A DNA stretch of 64,000 bases. Origin: JAEUPI01 sp963814435 (GTDB lineage: Bacteria > Pseudomonadota > Gammaproteobacteria > Burkholderiales > Burkholderiaceae_C). A program made the translations under genes and the position numbers. Positions 27,205 to 38,335 of this stretch are shown one piece after another (position 1 is the stretch's first letter; each line of letters begins with the position of its first letter). The stretch covers positions 1 to 64,000 of the forward strand of contig CAWFCV010000011.1 of the NCBI GenBank assembly GCA_963814435.1, read 5' to 3'. The notes below the pieces were generated by a model. The model was not told the origin of the DNA. It saw only the letters and a program-made list of their open reading frames with translations, and searched no databases.

Positions 27205-28176
27205 TTACAACCAGCCCGCCTTGCGGAACCCACGCCAGAGCAACAGTGCCGCGGTCACCATCACACTGATGGCGAACGGGTAAGCCCAGCTCTCATCGAG
27301 CTCGGGCATGTGATCGAAGTTCATCCCCCAGATCCCCGCCAGCATCGTCGGCACGGCCATGATCGCCACCCAGGCGGAGATCTTGCGCATGTCCTCGTTC
27401 TGGCGGATGCCGAGCTGGCTGAGGTTGGCTTCGAGGGCGCTGGTCAGGAGATCCCGCTGGGTCTCCAGTTGCTCGATCACCCGCAGCAAGTTGTCCTGGA
27501 CGTCTCGGAAGTAGGGCCGGATCCGTTCGTCGATCTCCGGCATTGGATGAAGCACGAGACGCTCGACCGCCGACACGAGAGGCCGAGCGGCACGCTGCAT
27601 CTCCAGAACCTCACGCTTGAGCTTGTAGATGCGTTCGGCGTTGGCCAGCCGGGGATCGCCGAACACCTGGAACTCGACCTCACCGATGTCGTCCTCCAAC
27701 CCGTGCAGGACGGGTTGATACTCGTCGACCACGTGGTCGATCACGGCGTAGAGCACGGCGCTGGCGCCGAAATCGAGGAGAGCCGGCTGCTGCTCGAGCG
27801 ACTGCCGGGTCATCGCCAGGCCGGCGGGGACCCCGTGACGGACGACGACGACGAAGTCCACGCCGAGGAAGATCTGGATCTCGCCGAACTGGACGGTTTC
27901 GGTCGTCTCGTCGTAGCTCGCCGTCTTGAGCACGAGGAACGCGGTCTCGCCGTACATCTCCAGCTTCGGCCGCTGGTGGGCCATGAGCGCGTCCTCGACC
28001 GCCAACTCGTGCAGGTCGAACAGTTCGGCCACTTTGGCCAGCTCTGCGGGCGCGGGCTCGTGGAGCCCGATCCACACGAACCCGCGCTCGTGACGAAGCG
28101 CATCGGCAACGTCATCGAGCTCCAGCCGACCGCCTTCGCGGCGACCCTCGAGGTAGTAGCCGCAGTCGACGATCAC
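27205..28176 (-). CDS. corA: CorA-family Mg2+/Co2+ transporter
   Basis: A protein of 323 residues. The cytoplasmic funnel domain reads LRHERGFVWIGLHEPAPAEL and DLHELAVEDALMAHQRPKLE. The pore end has two C-terminal helices, the first ending in the family signature Gly-Met-Asn in MLAGIWGMNFDHMPELDESW, the second YPFAISVMVTAALLLWRGFR. The start is GTG 28176 with a CCTCCC-type leader (minus strand ACCTCCCCC), 10 bases after the OB-fold gene stop. It forms a pentameric cation channel. Its place in this operon next to Mg-dependent pyrophosphatase and metal-dependent amidohydrolases may reflect a metal supply role. Confidence 0.93.
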   Translation of the reverse strand: MIVDCGYYLEGRREGGRLELDDVADALRHERGFVWIGLHEPAPAELAKVAELFDLHELAVEDALMAHQRPKLEMYGETAFLVLKTASYDETTETVQFGEIQIFLGVDFVVVVRHGVPAGLAMTRQSLEQQPALLDFGASAVLYAVIDHVVDEYQPVLHGLEDDIGEVEFQVFGDPRLANAERIYKLKREVLEMQRAARPLVSAVERLVLHPMPEIDERIRPYFRDVQDNLLRVIEQLETQRDLLTSALEANLSQLGIRQNEDMRKISAWVAIMAVPTMLAGIWGMNFDHMPELDESWAYPFAISVMVTAALLLWRGFRKAGWL

Positions 28177-28186
28177 GGGGGAGGTA

Positions 28187-28604
28187 CTACACCGGCCGGA
28201 AGTACGGAAGCGTGATGCGGTCGCCCATTGGCTGGAACAGCACCTCGAGCGCCATGCCTTCGCGCAGGTCCTCCAACTCGCAATCGACGACCGCGGCCAG
28301 AACCCAGTGCCCCTCGTCCATCTCGACGATGGCCGGCGCGTAGGGGACCTCGAACGCCGGTGTCTGCGGGCGCCAGACGACGGTCCAGCTGTAGAGCTGG
28401 CCCCGCCCCGAGCTGGCCTCCCACCCCAAGTTCTCGCCATGGCAGCGGCCACACCGGTATCCGGGATGACCCTGGGCGAACCCGCAGTCCCCACATCGCT
28501 GGAACCGCAACTCGTTTTGCTGGCACCCCTCCCAGTACGGGAGCGACAGAATCGCGCGGGTTGGGCAGCGGGATGGGACCGGTCTGAACCTTCAGCGTGG
28601 CCAT
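28187..28604 (-). CDS. Zn-ribbon/OB-fold protein (DUF35 type), CoA-pathway partner (one frameshift)
   Basis: About 139 residues. The N-terminal strand is MATLKVQTGPIPLPNPRDSV at ATG 28604; a frame change near 28,540 restores the usual W-G-C-x-x-x-E-L helix before LRFQRCGDCG. The rubredoxin-like Zn-ribbon has CGDCG and CGRCH (residues about 37-56). The OB-fold follows: GRGQLYSWTVVWRPQTPAFE, APAIVEMDEGHWVLAAVVDC and ALEVLFQPMG. In known systems such proteins partner thiolases or hydratases and bind CoA moieties. No such partner gene is seen; it is the first gene after the join at about 28,625, so the partner may have been lost there. Confidence 0.85.
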
Positions 28605-28629
28605 CAGGGGCGCTCCTTCCCGAGCAGCA

Positions 28630-29586
28630 TGACATCGGTACTTCGCACCGGACAACCCCTGGATTCAGGTCACCCAGGCGCTGCATCGGCCGGGTGTGGT
28701 TCGCACCACCGAGCGACTCGAACACTTCATGAGCGAAGAAGGCGTTCTCTATCGGTCGGCGTACTACAACGAGTGGATGCGCCCGCAAGGCTTCAAGCAC
28801 AACATCGGCAATACGCTGCTCGCCGAAGGCGGCGTGATCGCGAACATCACGCTCTTTCGCTCGCCGGACATGCCGACATTCGGCGACGACGAGGTTGGAG
28901 CCTTCGAGGCGTTGAGTCAGCACATGACGCGGTCGCTGCGCATGTCGATCCAGCTCGAGCGCACCGAACAGTGTCCTGCCAGCACGGCCGCCTTCGATGC
29001 GCTGCCCCATGCGATCGCGCTGATTGACGGTCAGCGCCGGGTGCTTTACGCCAATGCTCCGATGGAGGCGCTGTTGCGCGGCCGATGCGGGCTGCAGCTG
29101 CGCCAGGGCGAACTCATGGCCACCGAGACCGCCGCACAGCAACGGCTCGCTGCGGCCATTGCCGCGACGCTGACGGCCGGCAGCGGATCTTGCGGCGCCC
29201 CAGATCCGGTGGTGCTGACAGTTGGTGGCCGTGGGCACCTCAGCGCGCGTGCCATTCCGGTACACGGGGCGATGGCGAGGTTCCTCCCGACCCAGCAGAC
29301 GATCCTGTTGATGGTGACGGAACGCTCGGGTCGGCAGCGCGCCGTGTCGCAGGCGGCGATCGCGCAGCTCTATGGCTGCACGCCCACCGAAGCGCGATTG
29401 GCGCAATTGCTTGCCGAGGGCCAGAAGCTCCGTGAGGCCGCCGATGCGATGGGCATCACCTACGGCACCGCGCGCGGCTATCTGAAGATCGTGTTCCAGA
29501 AGACTGGTGCACGCACGCAGGCGCAACTCGTCGGCCAGATCCTCGGTGAATGGTCGGATACGCGATTCGCCCAACTGGACGACTGA
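28630..29586 (+). CDS. LuxR-family HTH regulator (5' truncated at a join)
   Basis: The frame begins without a start codon at the join (YFAPDNPWIQVTQALHRPGV) and runs in a sensor-like region to a C-terminal LuxR-type helix-turn-helix: AIAQLYGCTPTEARLAQLLA, GQKLREAADAMGITYGTARG, YLKIVFQKTGARTQAQLVGQ. About 318 residues remain; the missing N-terminus is probably short (about 40-60 residues). A middle region has a PAS-like stretch (IALIDGQRRVLYANAPMEAL). The stop lies 7 bases from the stop of convergent pyruvate kinase. Target and signal are unknown. The composition is less GC-extreme than the adjoining pyk gene. Confidence 0.85.
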
Positions 29587-29593
29587 GTCCCTC

Positions 29594-31026
29594 TCAGCCG
29601 ACCCGGCACACCTTGAGCATGTTGGTGCCGCCCGGGTAGCCCATCGGCTCGCCGCAGGTGATGGCATAGGTGTCGCCGGGCTTGAGCACGTCGCGCTGGA
29701 CCAGCAGGCGCTCGGCCTCGTGCAGCGCCTGGTCGCGGTCGGTGTACGACGGCATCAGGATCGGCTGCACGTTGCGGTACAGCGCCATGCGGCGCTCGGA
29801 TCCGGCCTTCGAGGTGAGGCCGAAGATCGGCACGTGGATCAGGTGCCGGCTCATCCACAGCGCGGTCGAGCCGCTCTCGGTGAGCGCGATGATGGCCTTG
29901 CAGCCGAGGTGGTGCGCGGTGAACAGCGCGCCCATCGCGATGCTCTGGTCGATGCGGCCGAAGTGCTTGTTGGTGAAGTCGGCGTCGAGCTGGATGTCCT
30001 CGGCGCGCTCGGCCTCGAGCGCGATCAGCGCCATGTGCTCGACCGTTTCCACCGGGTACTTGCCGGCCGCGGTCTCGGCGCTGAGCATCACGGCGTCGGT
30101 GCCGTCGAGCACGGCGTTGGCCACGTCGCTGACCTCGGCGCGCGTGGGCACCGGGTTGTTGATCATGCTTTCCATCATCTGCGTGGCGGTGATGGTCAGC
30201 TTGTCCATCTCGCGCGCCATGCGGATCATGCGTTTCTGCAGCGCCGGCACCGCGGCGTTGCCGACCTCGACCGCCAGGTCGCCGCGCGCCACCATGATGC
30301 CGTCGCTGGCGCGCAGGATCGCCTCGAGCTGCGGGATGGCCTCGCTGCGTTCGATCTTGGCGATCATCGCCGGCTTGTGCCGGTAGCGACTCGCCGGCCA
30401 CGTTGGCCAGCTGGCGCGCCATCTCCATGTCGGTGGCGCTCTTCGGGAAGCTCACCGCCAGGAAGTCGCACTGGAAGGCCACCGCGGTCTTGATGTCCTC
30501 CATGTCCTTGGCGGTCAGCGCCGGCGCCGTCAGGCCACCGCCCTGCTTGTTGATGCCCTTGTTGTTGGACAGCACGCCGCCGACCTTGACCAGCGTGTGC
30601 ACCTGCTCGCCGCGCACGCTGTCGACCGTGAGCACGATCATGCCGTCGTTGAGCAGCAGCGTGTCGCCGGGCCGCACGTCGCGCGGCAGTTCCTTGTAGT
30701 CCAGCCCCACGCCTTCGGCGTCGCCCGGCGTGGTGCGCGAGGCGTCGAGCACGAAGCCCGCGCCGTTGCGCAGCATCACCTTGCCCTCGGCGAACTTGCC
30801 GACGCGGATCTTCGGGCCCCTGCAGATCGGCCATCAGCGCCACCGGCTTGCCCACGCGCTCGGCGGTGTCGCGCACCAGCTGCGCGCGCGCGATGTGGTC
30901 CGCGGCCGTGCCGTGGCTGAAGTTCAGGCGCACCACGTCCACGCCGGCGCGCAGCAGGCGCTCCAGCACGGCCGGATCGCTGGAGGCGGGCCCCAGCGTG
31001 GCGACGATCTTGGTGGCGCGGGTCAT
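29594..31026 (-). CDS. pyk: Pyruvate kinase (two frameshifts)
   Basis: Converts phosphoenolpyruvate and ADP to pyruvate and ATP. About 477 residues: MTRATKIVATLGPASSDPAV at ATG 31026, RLNFSHGTAADH, then a frame change near 30,815 caused by one extra G (GGGGCCC where the family has QGPKIRVG). The B domain follows, then DIKTAVAFQCDFLAVSFPKS. A second frame change lies near 30,380, then MIAKIERSEAIPQLEAILRA with the catalytic Lys, GIMVARGDLAVEVG, MDKLTITATQMMESM and AETAAGKYPVETVEHM. The C-terminal domain ends GTNMLKVCRVG. Convergent with the LuxR gene; downstream of maeB on the same strand. Confidence 0.95.
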
Positions 31027-31110
31027 GGGTCGGAGTTCTCCAGGGATGGCAGGCGAGCCGCGCATTATCGCGGCCGCGCATGCGGCGCGGCCGCGGGTTC
31101 CACGCGCCAG

Positions 31111-33420
<2,310 letters not shown>

Positions 33421-33521
33421 CGGCTTGTCTCCTCTTGTCGTGCAGGCGACCCAGGGTACCCCGCTTTGGGCAACACGGGAATCGTGCAAACCAAAGCAGC
33501 TTCAACTCGAGCGCGGCAATC

Positions 33522-33539
33522 GGCCCGGCGCGCCGGGCC
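33522..33539. terminator. 18-base perfect palindrome after pgk
   Basis: GGCCCGGCGCGCCGGGCC reads the same on both strands. It lies 18 bases past the pgk stop on the minus strand and about 100 bases upstream of maeB. It has no unpaired loop and no T-run, so a terminator role is uncertain. Confidence 0.35.
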
Positions 33540-33556
33540 ACCGGCGGGCCAGGCGG

Positions 33557-34751
33557 TCAGCCGGCGGCGCGCCGTTCGAGGATTTCGAACGCCGGCAACT
33601 GTCTTGCCTTCCAGCACCTCGAGAAATGCGCCACCCCCGGTGGAGATGTAGCCCACTTGATGCTCGATGCCGTACTTGGCGATGGCCGCCAGCGTGTCGC
33701 CGCCGCCGGCAATGCTGAAGGCGGGGCTGGCGGCCACCGCGCGCGCGATGGCTTCCGTGCCTTTGGCGAATGCGTCGAACTCGAACACCCCGACCGGGCC
33801 GTTCCAGACGATCGTACCGGCCGCCTTCAACTGCGCGGCCAGGCGTGCCGCTGTCCTGGGCCCGATGTCGAGGATCAGGTCGTCCGCTGCCACGTCCGTC
33901 GCCGATTTCACCGTCGCGGCCGCGTCGGCGGCGAAAACTTTGGCGGTGACCACGTCTTCCGGGATCGGCACCTCGGCGCCGCGGGCCTTCATCGCGTCGA
34001 TCACCGCCCGCGCCTCGCCCAGCAGCGAGGGCTCGGCCAGGCTCTTGCCGATCGGCAGTCCGGCAGCGAGCATGAAGGTGTTGGCGATGCCGCCGCCGAC
34101 GATCAGTCCGTCGACCTTGTGGGCCAGGCTTTGCAGGATGGTCAGCTTGGTGCTCACCTTGCTGCCGGCCACGATGGCCACCAGCGGCCGCTTCGGGTTG
34201 CTCAACGCCTTGCCGATCGCGTCGATCTCGGCGGCCAGCAGCGGACCGGCGCAGGCCACCTTGGCAAATTGCGCGATGCCGTAGGTGCTGGCCTCGGCGC
34301 GATGGGCAGTGCCGAACGCGTCGTGCACGAAGATGTCGCACAGCGCGGCCATCTTGCGCGCGAGCTCTTCGCTGTTCTTCTTCTCGCCCTTGTTCAGTCG
34401 GCAGTTCTCGAGCAGCACCACCTGGCCGGGCGCGACGCTGACACCGTCGACCCAGTCGGCGCGCAGCGGTACCTCGCGACCGAGCAACTGCGCCAGGCGC
34501 GCGGCCACCGGGGCCAGCGAATCCTCAGGCTTGAACTCGCCCTCGGTTGGCCGGCCCAGGTGCGAGGTGACCATCACCGCCGCACCGGCATCGAGCGCCA
34601 TCCGGATGCACGGCACCGAGGCGCGAATGCGGGTGTCCTCGGTGATGCGGCCGCTGTCGTCCTGCGGCACGTTGAGATCGGCGCGGATGAACACGCGCTG
34701 GCCGGCGACCCGGCCTTGGTCGATGAGGTCTTGCAGTCGAAGGATCTTCAT
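33557..34751 (-). CDS. pgk: Phosphoglycerate kinase (one frameshift near the C-terminus)
   Basis: Transfers phosphate between 1,3-bisphosphoglycerate and ADP. The N-domain shows RVFIRADLNVPQDDSGRITE, MVTSHLGRPTEGEFKPEDSL and LLENCRLNKGEKKNSEELAR. The nucleotide domain shows AIVAGSKVSTKLTILQSLAH, VGGGIANTFMLAAGLPIGKS, TIVWNGPVGVFEFDAFAKGT and FSIAGGGDTLAAIAKYGI. Near 33,600 one extra base shifts the frame; removing it gives GKTLPAFEILERRAAG and a TGA at 33,557-33,559, exactly the family end (about 398 residues). Without the correction the frame runs on into the maeB start. ATG 34751 is the start. Confidence 0.95.
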
Positions 34752-35138
34752 GGGCGTGATGACGGATGGGATGAGCGATGGAGGTGAATCGGCGCGATGA
34801 GTCTGCTGGCCCTGCCGGCCCAGCCTCCGGTTGATGCCACCGTGCGGGCGCCGACGCGACGGATTCGATCAGGCGCCGATTGTCCTACGCCGGCTGCGGG
34901 CGCGCGGCCGGCCGCAGCCCGTCAGCGCTTGCGTACCGAACCAGATCCAGCGATGGTTTGGTTGACGGCAGGCGAACCGGTGTTGAACACGCCACCGGCC
35001 CCCGCCACCGAGACGTTGAGCGACTTCGTCATGAGCCAGGCCTCCACCGAACCCGAATGACGAGCGCGAGACCGGGTGCGATGAACCCGACCCTCAACCG
35101 TTCCGACTGGCCCGGACCGCTGCCTCGAGCCACTCGGC
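34752..35138. other. 387-base gap holding only a GIN-domain remnant
   Basis: Apart from the short GIN-like remnant at 34,922-35,060 I see no gene. The first 45 bases contain the pgk ribosome-binding region. Open frames here on the plus strand have no recognisable protein character. Confidence 0.5.
34922..35060 (-). pseudogene. Remnant of a GIN-domain (DUF2807) protein
   Basis: The minus strand encodes a short tail, SGSVEAWLMTKSLNVSVAGA followed by GGVFNTGSPAVNQTIAGSGS and VRKR, then stop. The repeating Gly-Ser-Gly turns and the ending IAGSGSV are the hallmark of the C-terminus of head-GIN (DUF2807) beta-helix proteins. No signal peptide or upstream repeats remain in any frame. Either the rest has decayed, or a short open frame of 36 codons from ATG near 35,032 is expressed. 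Confidence 0.45.
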
Positions 35139-35558
35139 TTACGAGTCGTGTTTCTTGGACGGGCCGGCCGCCCCGCTGGCGGCGCCGTCCTTGGCACGAG
35201 GTCTGTCGGCGCCCTTGTCGCTCGACTTGGCGGGTTTCTTGCCCTCAGCCGGCGTGTCGCCGGATTGGGCGACCGCGGTTTCACCGGTGAGTTGGGGCGC
35301 AACCGGATCCAGCTTGTTCTCGCGCATGTAGTCGTTCATCTCGCGCCAGCCGGCGTATACGGCTGCCTTGTCGGTGCGGCGATTGAGTGCATAGCAGTCT
35401 TCGATCGCGCGGCCGGCATGGCGGCACGCGCCGCCGACGGCCTTGCCATCGGCCTCCCGGCGGGCCGCCACGGCTTCGGCGGACTCGCCTCCGAAAAGGT
35501 TGCAGCCGGTCACGCCTAGGCCGGCGAGCAAGATGACAACGAGCGAGGCTGAGCGCAT
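35139..35558 (-). CDS. Small lipoprotein, uncharacterised
   Basis: A protein of 139 residues with a clear lipoprotein signal (MRSASLVVILLAGLGVTGC, lipobox VTGC). The mature part has a Cys pair (GGACRHAGRAIEDCYALNRR) and a helical stretch (DKAAVYAGWREMNDYMRENK). The tail is Lys-rich and low in complexity (KKPAKSSDKGADRPRAKDGA). The Cys-x8-Cys spacing with Arg/Lys around is reminiscent of small helical periplasmic proteins, but no family name is certain. ATG 35558 is chosen because it directly precedes the signal peptide. The stop lies 387 bases before pgk; htpX lies upstream on the same strand. Confidence 0.75.
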   Translation of the reverse strand: MRSASLVVILLAGLGVTGCNLFGGESAEAVAARREADGKAVGGACRHAGRAIEDCYALNRRTDKAAVYAGWREMNDYMRENKLDPVAPQLTGETAVAQSGDTPAEGKKPAKSSDKGADRPRAKDGAASGAAGPSKKHDS

Positions 35559-35634
35559 GGGACGGGCCTGTGAATGCCGGACGTCCCCACTTATCGGTCT
35601 GTTGGGCCGCCAACTTGAGCGGCTGAGTGCACGT

Positions 35635-36483
35635 TTACCGCCCGGCCGCCATCGCCAACAGCCGCTCGACACGCTCCTCGGTCGACGGGTGGGTGGAGAA
35701 CAGCCCGCGCAAGCCACCACCGGACAGCGGATTCATGATCATCATCTGCGCCGTTTCGGGGTGCCGCTCGGCGGCCTGCAGCGGAATGCCCTGCGCAAAG
35801 CGCTGGATCTTCTGCAGCGCGGATGCCAGCGCCTGCGGGTCGCCGGAGATCTCGGCGCCACCGCGATCGGCCTCGAATTCGCGTGATCGGCTGATGGCCA
35901 TCTGGATCAAGCTGGCCGCCAGCGGCGCGAGGATGGCCACCAGCAGTCCGACGACGGGATTGGCCGGTCGGCCGTCTTCGCTGCGGCCGCCGAACATCAT
36001 GCCGAAGTTGGCCAGCATCCCGATGGCACCGGCCATCGTGGCGCTGATGGTGGAGATCAGGATGTCGCGGTGCCGCACGTGCGCCAGCTCGTGGGCCATC
36101 ACGCCGCGCAACTCACGCTCATTCAGTGCCCGGATGATGCCGGTCGTGGCCGCGACCGCCGCATGCGACGGATTGCGCCCGGTCGCGAAGGCGTTCGGCG
36201 CATCCTCATCGATCAGGTAGACCCGCGGCATCGGCAGGCCGGCCTTGGTGGCGAGTTCGCGGATCATGCCGACGAACTGTGGCGCCGAGCTGTCGTCGAC
36301 CTCGCGCGCGCTGTACATGCGCAGCACGATCTTGTCGCTGAACCAGTAGCTGAAGAAGTTCATGCCCAGGGCGATCACCAGCGCCAACATCATGCCGCTC
36401 TGGCCGCCGAGCATCTGACCCAGCAGCATGAACAGCGCGGTAATGGCCGCCATCAGGATGGCGGTCTTCATCAAGTTGAACAT
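35635..36483 (-). CDS. htpX: HtpX, inner-membrane zinc metalloprotease
   Basis: A protein of 282 residues for membrane protein quality control. Two N-terminal membrane segments (ILMAAITALFMLLGQMLG; MMLALVIALGMNFFSYWF) come before the protease domain. The zinc site is HELAH in RGVMAHELAHVRHRDILIST, with the third ligand Glu in SRSREFEADRGGAE. Two further hydrophobic stretches lie between (ATMAGAIGMLANFGMMF; VVGLLVAILAPLAASLIQMA). The end, LFSTHPSTEERVERLLAM, is typical. The frame is intact and of normal length. It lies 58 bases downstream of fmt on the same strand. Confidence 0.96.
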   Translation of the reverse strand: MFNLMKTAILMAAITALFMLLGQMLGGQSGMMLALVIALGMNFFSYWFSDKIVLRMYSAREVDDSSAPQFVGMIRELATKAGLPMPRVYLIDEDAPNAFATGRNPSHAAVAATTGIIRALNERELRGVMAHELAHVRHRDILISTISATMAGAIGMLANFGMMFGGRSEDGRPANPVVGLLVAILAPLAASLIQMAISRSREFEADRGGAEISGDPQALASALQKIQRFAQGIPLQAAERHPETAQMMIMNPLSGGGLRGLFSTHPSTEERVERLLAMAAGR

Positions 36484-36541
36484 GGCGGTCCGTCGGTGGG
36501 TTAATGGGACGCGGCAGTAGATGCGGTCGGTTGAGCGCAGT

Positions 36542-37504
36542 TCAATCCGTCGGCTGTGTCAGGCGGGTCCCGACCGCCGGCGCGCCGGTCGGGAAACACT
36601 GCCGCGTCGGCTGTCGCCGGCCGCCGGGGCGCTGCAATTCGATCAGCTCGAGGCTTCCTTCGCCACAGGCCACCACCAGCGGGCCGGGCAGCGTCGACAC
36701 GATCTCGCCCGGCGCTCCAGTTGAGTCTGTGCTCGCCCTGCCGCGCCAGGCCTTGAACACGGTATCCACCAGCCTGAACGTGGCACCCGGGAACGGATCG
36801 AAGGCGCGCAACCGCCGCTCGATCACCGGCGCCGGCTGCCGCCAGTCGATCGGCGCCTCGTGCTTGTCGATCTTGTGCGCGTAGGTCACCCCGTCGGGCG
36901 GCTGTGGCCTGATCGGCAGGTCACCGCGCTCCAGCCGCTCCAGTGCCTCGACGATGAGGCGTGCCCCGACGGCTGCCAGCTTGGCGTGCAAGCTCGCGCT
37001 GGAGTCGTCCGGGGTGATCGCCGTGGCTTCGGTGAGCAGCACCGCCCCGGTATCCAGGCCCGCATCCATTTGCATGATCGTGATGCCCGTTTCGGCATCT
37101 CCAGCCTCGATGGCGCGCTGGATCGGCGCGGCGCCACGCCAGCGCGGCAGCAGCGACGCATGAATGTTCAGAGCGCCGCGACGGGGCAGGTCGAGCACCC
37201 ATTGCGGCAGAATCAGCCCGTAGGCCGCGACCACCAGCACCTCGGGCGCAGCTGCGATCAGCGCCTGACGCGCCGCCTGGGCCTCGGCGGCGTGCCGACC
37301 GTCCAGTCGCAGTCCGGCGGGTTGCACGACCGGAATGCCGTGATCTCGCGCGGCGATCTTGACGGCTGGCGGTTGCGGGTGCAGGCCCCGCCCGGACGGT
37401 CGATCCGGTTGGGTGAGCACCAGGCAGATGTGATGACTCGCCCGGACCATCGCGCGCAGCGCCGCCGCGGCGAATTCCGGCGTGCCGGCGAACGCGACGT
37501 TCAT
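36542..37504 (-). CDS. fmt: Methionyl-tRNA formyltransferase
   Basis: Formylates initiator Met-tRNA using 10-formyl-tetrahydrofolate. It has 320 residues and an intact frame. Signatures are MNVAFAGTPEFAAAALRAMV at the start, ASLLPRWRGAAPIQRAIEAG (the active-site His-Ala-Ser-Leu-Leu-Pro region), GITIMQMDAGLDTGAVL and the C-terminal domain GVTYAHKIDKHEAPIDW, FDPFPGATFRL. It lies 48 bases downstream of def on the same strand, the usual def-fmt pairing. Confidence 0.97.
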   Translation of the reverse strand: MNVAFAGTPEFAAAALRAMVRASHHICLVLTQPDRPSGRGLHPQPPAVKIAARDHGIPVVQPAGLRLDGRHAAEAQAARQALIAAAPEVLVVAAYGLILPQWVLDLPRRGALNIHASLLPRWRGAAPIQRAIEAGDAETGITIMQMDAGLDTGAVLLTEATAITPDDSSASLHAKLAAVGARLIVEALERLERGDLPIRPQPPDGVTYAHKIDKHEAPIDWRQPAPVIERRLRAFDPFPGATFRLVDTVFKAWRGRASTDSTGAPGEIVSTLPGPLVVACGEGSLELIELQRPGGRRQPTRQCFPTGAPAVGTRLTQPTD

Positions 37505-37552
37505 CGAAAGGGTCGCGCTCGAGTCACTTCGTCACTCGTGAGGGCGGTGAGG

Positions 37553-38080
37553 TCATGCGCGGTGCCGTTGCTCCAGCTGCTCTTCGCGCGTCTTCTTCGC
37601 CATCTTGATGCGGATGCGCTCGCGTTTCAAGGCGCTCAAGTACTCGACGAACACCTTGCCGAGCAGGTGATCCATCTCGTGCTGCACGCAGACGGCGGTC
37701 ATTCCCTCGACACGTTTGTCGAACCACGCACCGGTGCGATCGAGCGCGCGAACGGTGACTGACGTGTGTCGCTCGACCTTGTCGTAAATCGCCGGCACCG
37801 AAAGGCAGCCCTCCTCGCCGACGGTGATTTCCTCGCTGCGCCAGGTGATTTCAGGATTGATCAACACCAGCGGCTGGTCGCGATGTTCGGAGGTGTCGAT
37901 CACGATCACTCGCTCGTGCACGTCGACCTGCGTGGCCGCCAAGCCGATGCCTTCGGCGGCGATCATCGTCTCGAGCATGTCGGCTATCAGCGTGCGAATG
38001 CGCAAGTCGACCTGGGCCACAGGTCTGGCCACCTTGTGCAGGCGCGGGTCGGGATAGCGCAGGATCGGAAGTAGGGCCAT
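37553..38080 (-). CDS. def: Peptide deformylase
   Basis: Removes the formyl group from nascent proteins; a Fe2+/Zn2+ enzyme. 175 residues. The three motifs are all present: EGIGLAATQVDV (motif 1), EEGCLSVPAIYDKV (motif 2, metal Cys) and CVQHEMDHLLGKVF (motif 3, two metal His and the catalytic Glu). The C-terminus is Arg/Lys-rich as in beta- and gammaproteobacteria (KRERIRIKMAKKTREEQLE). ATG 38080 is the start; the gene is divergent from the LysM gene, with 255 bases between them. Confidence 0.97.
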   Translation of the reverse strand: MALLPILRYPDPRLHKVARPVAQVDLRIRTLIADMLETMIAAEGIGLAATQVDVHERVIVIDTSEHRDQPLVLINPEITWRSEEITVGEEGCLSVPAIYDKVERHTSVTVRALDRTGAWFDKRVEGMTAVCVQHEMDHLLGKVFVEYLSALKRERIRIKMAKKTREEQLEQRHRA

Positions 38081-38335
38081 GGCTGGAAAAGGGCGGGTCG
38101 GGGGGTGGATACAGGCAGCTACAGCTGTGGACCGCTTGCAACGCGCAAACTTGTGATGGGCTCCACACGCTTTGAATTCAGCGGCGACTTTCGTTGCGAT
38201 ATCAATGGTTTATAGGCAGAATCTACCAAGGAGCATGAGCATTCTGGCGGCCTGCGGGTGCCAGCGTGCTCACACTGTCCAATGACCTTGGATCGGCCCC
38301 GATTTTGGCATCGCCCACCAGCGGAGACTGTGTTC
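38081..38335. promoter_or_regulatory. Divergent promoter region between def and the LysM gene
   Basis: This gap must hold promoters for both directions. The AT-rich stretch at about 38,160-38,225 stands out in a GC-rich segment: TTTGAATTC near 38,171 and TTGCGATATCAATGGTTTAT near 38,193. No well-spaced consensus promoter could be assigned with certainty on either strand. Confidence 0.35.

Noticed and set aside
4141..28625. An actinobacterial genomic island inserted in a Burkholderiales chromosome
   Set aside because: Both edges cut genes, a stray dnaE piece and a third source sit at the left edge, and there is no integrase, tRNA, att repeat or transposon. Assembly chimerism explains it better.
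34797..35060. Plus-strand open frame of 87 codons downstream of the pgk start
   Set aside because: No family features, Pro/Arg/Ala-rich, and antisense to the GIN-like remnant.
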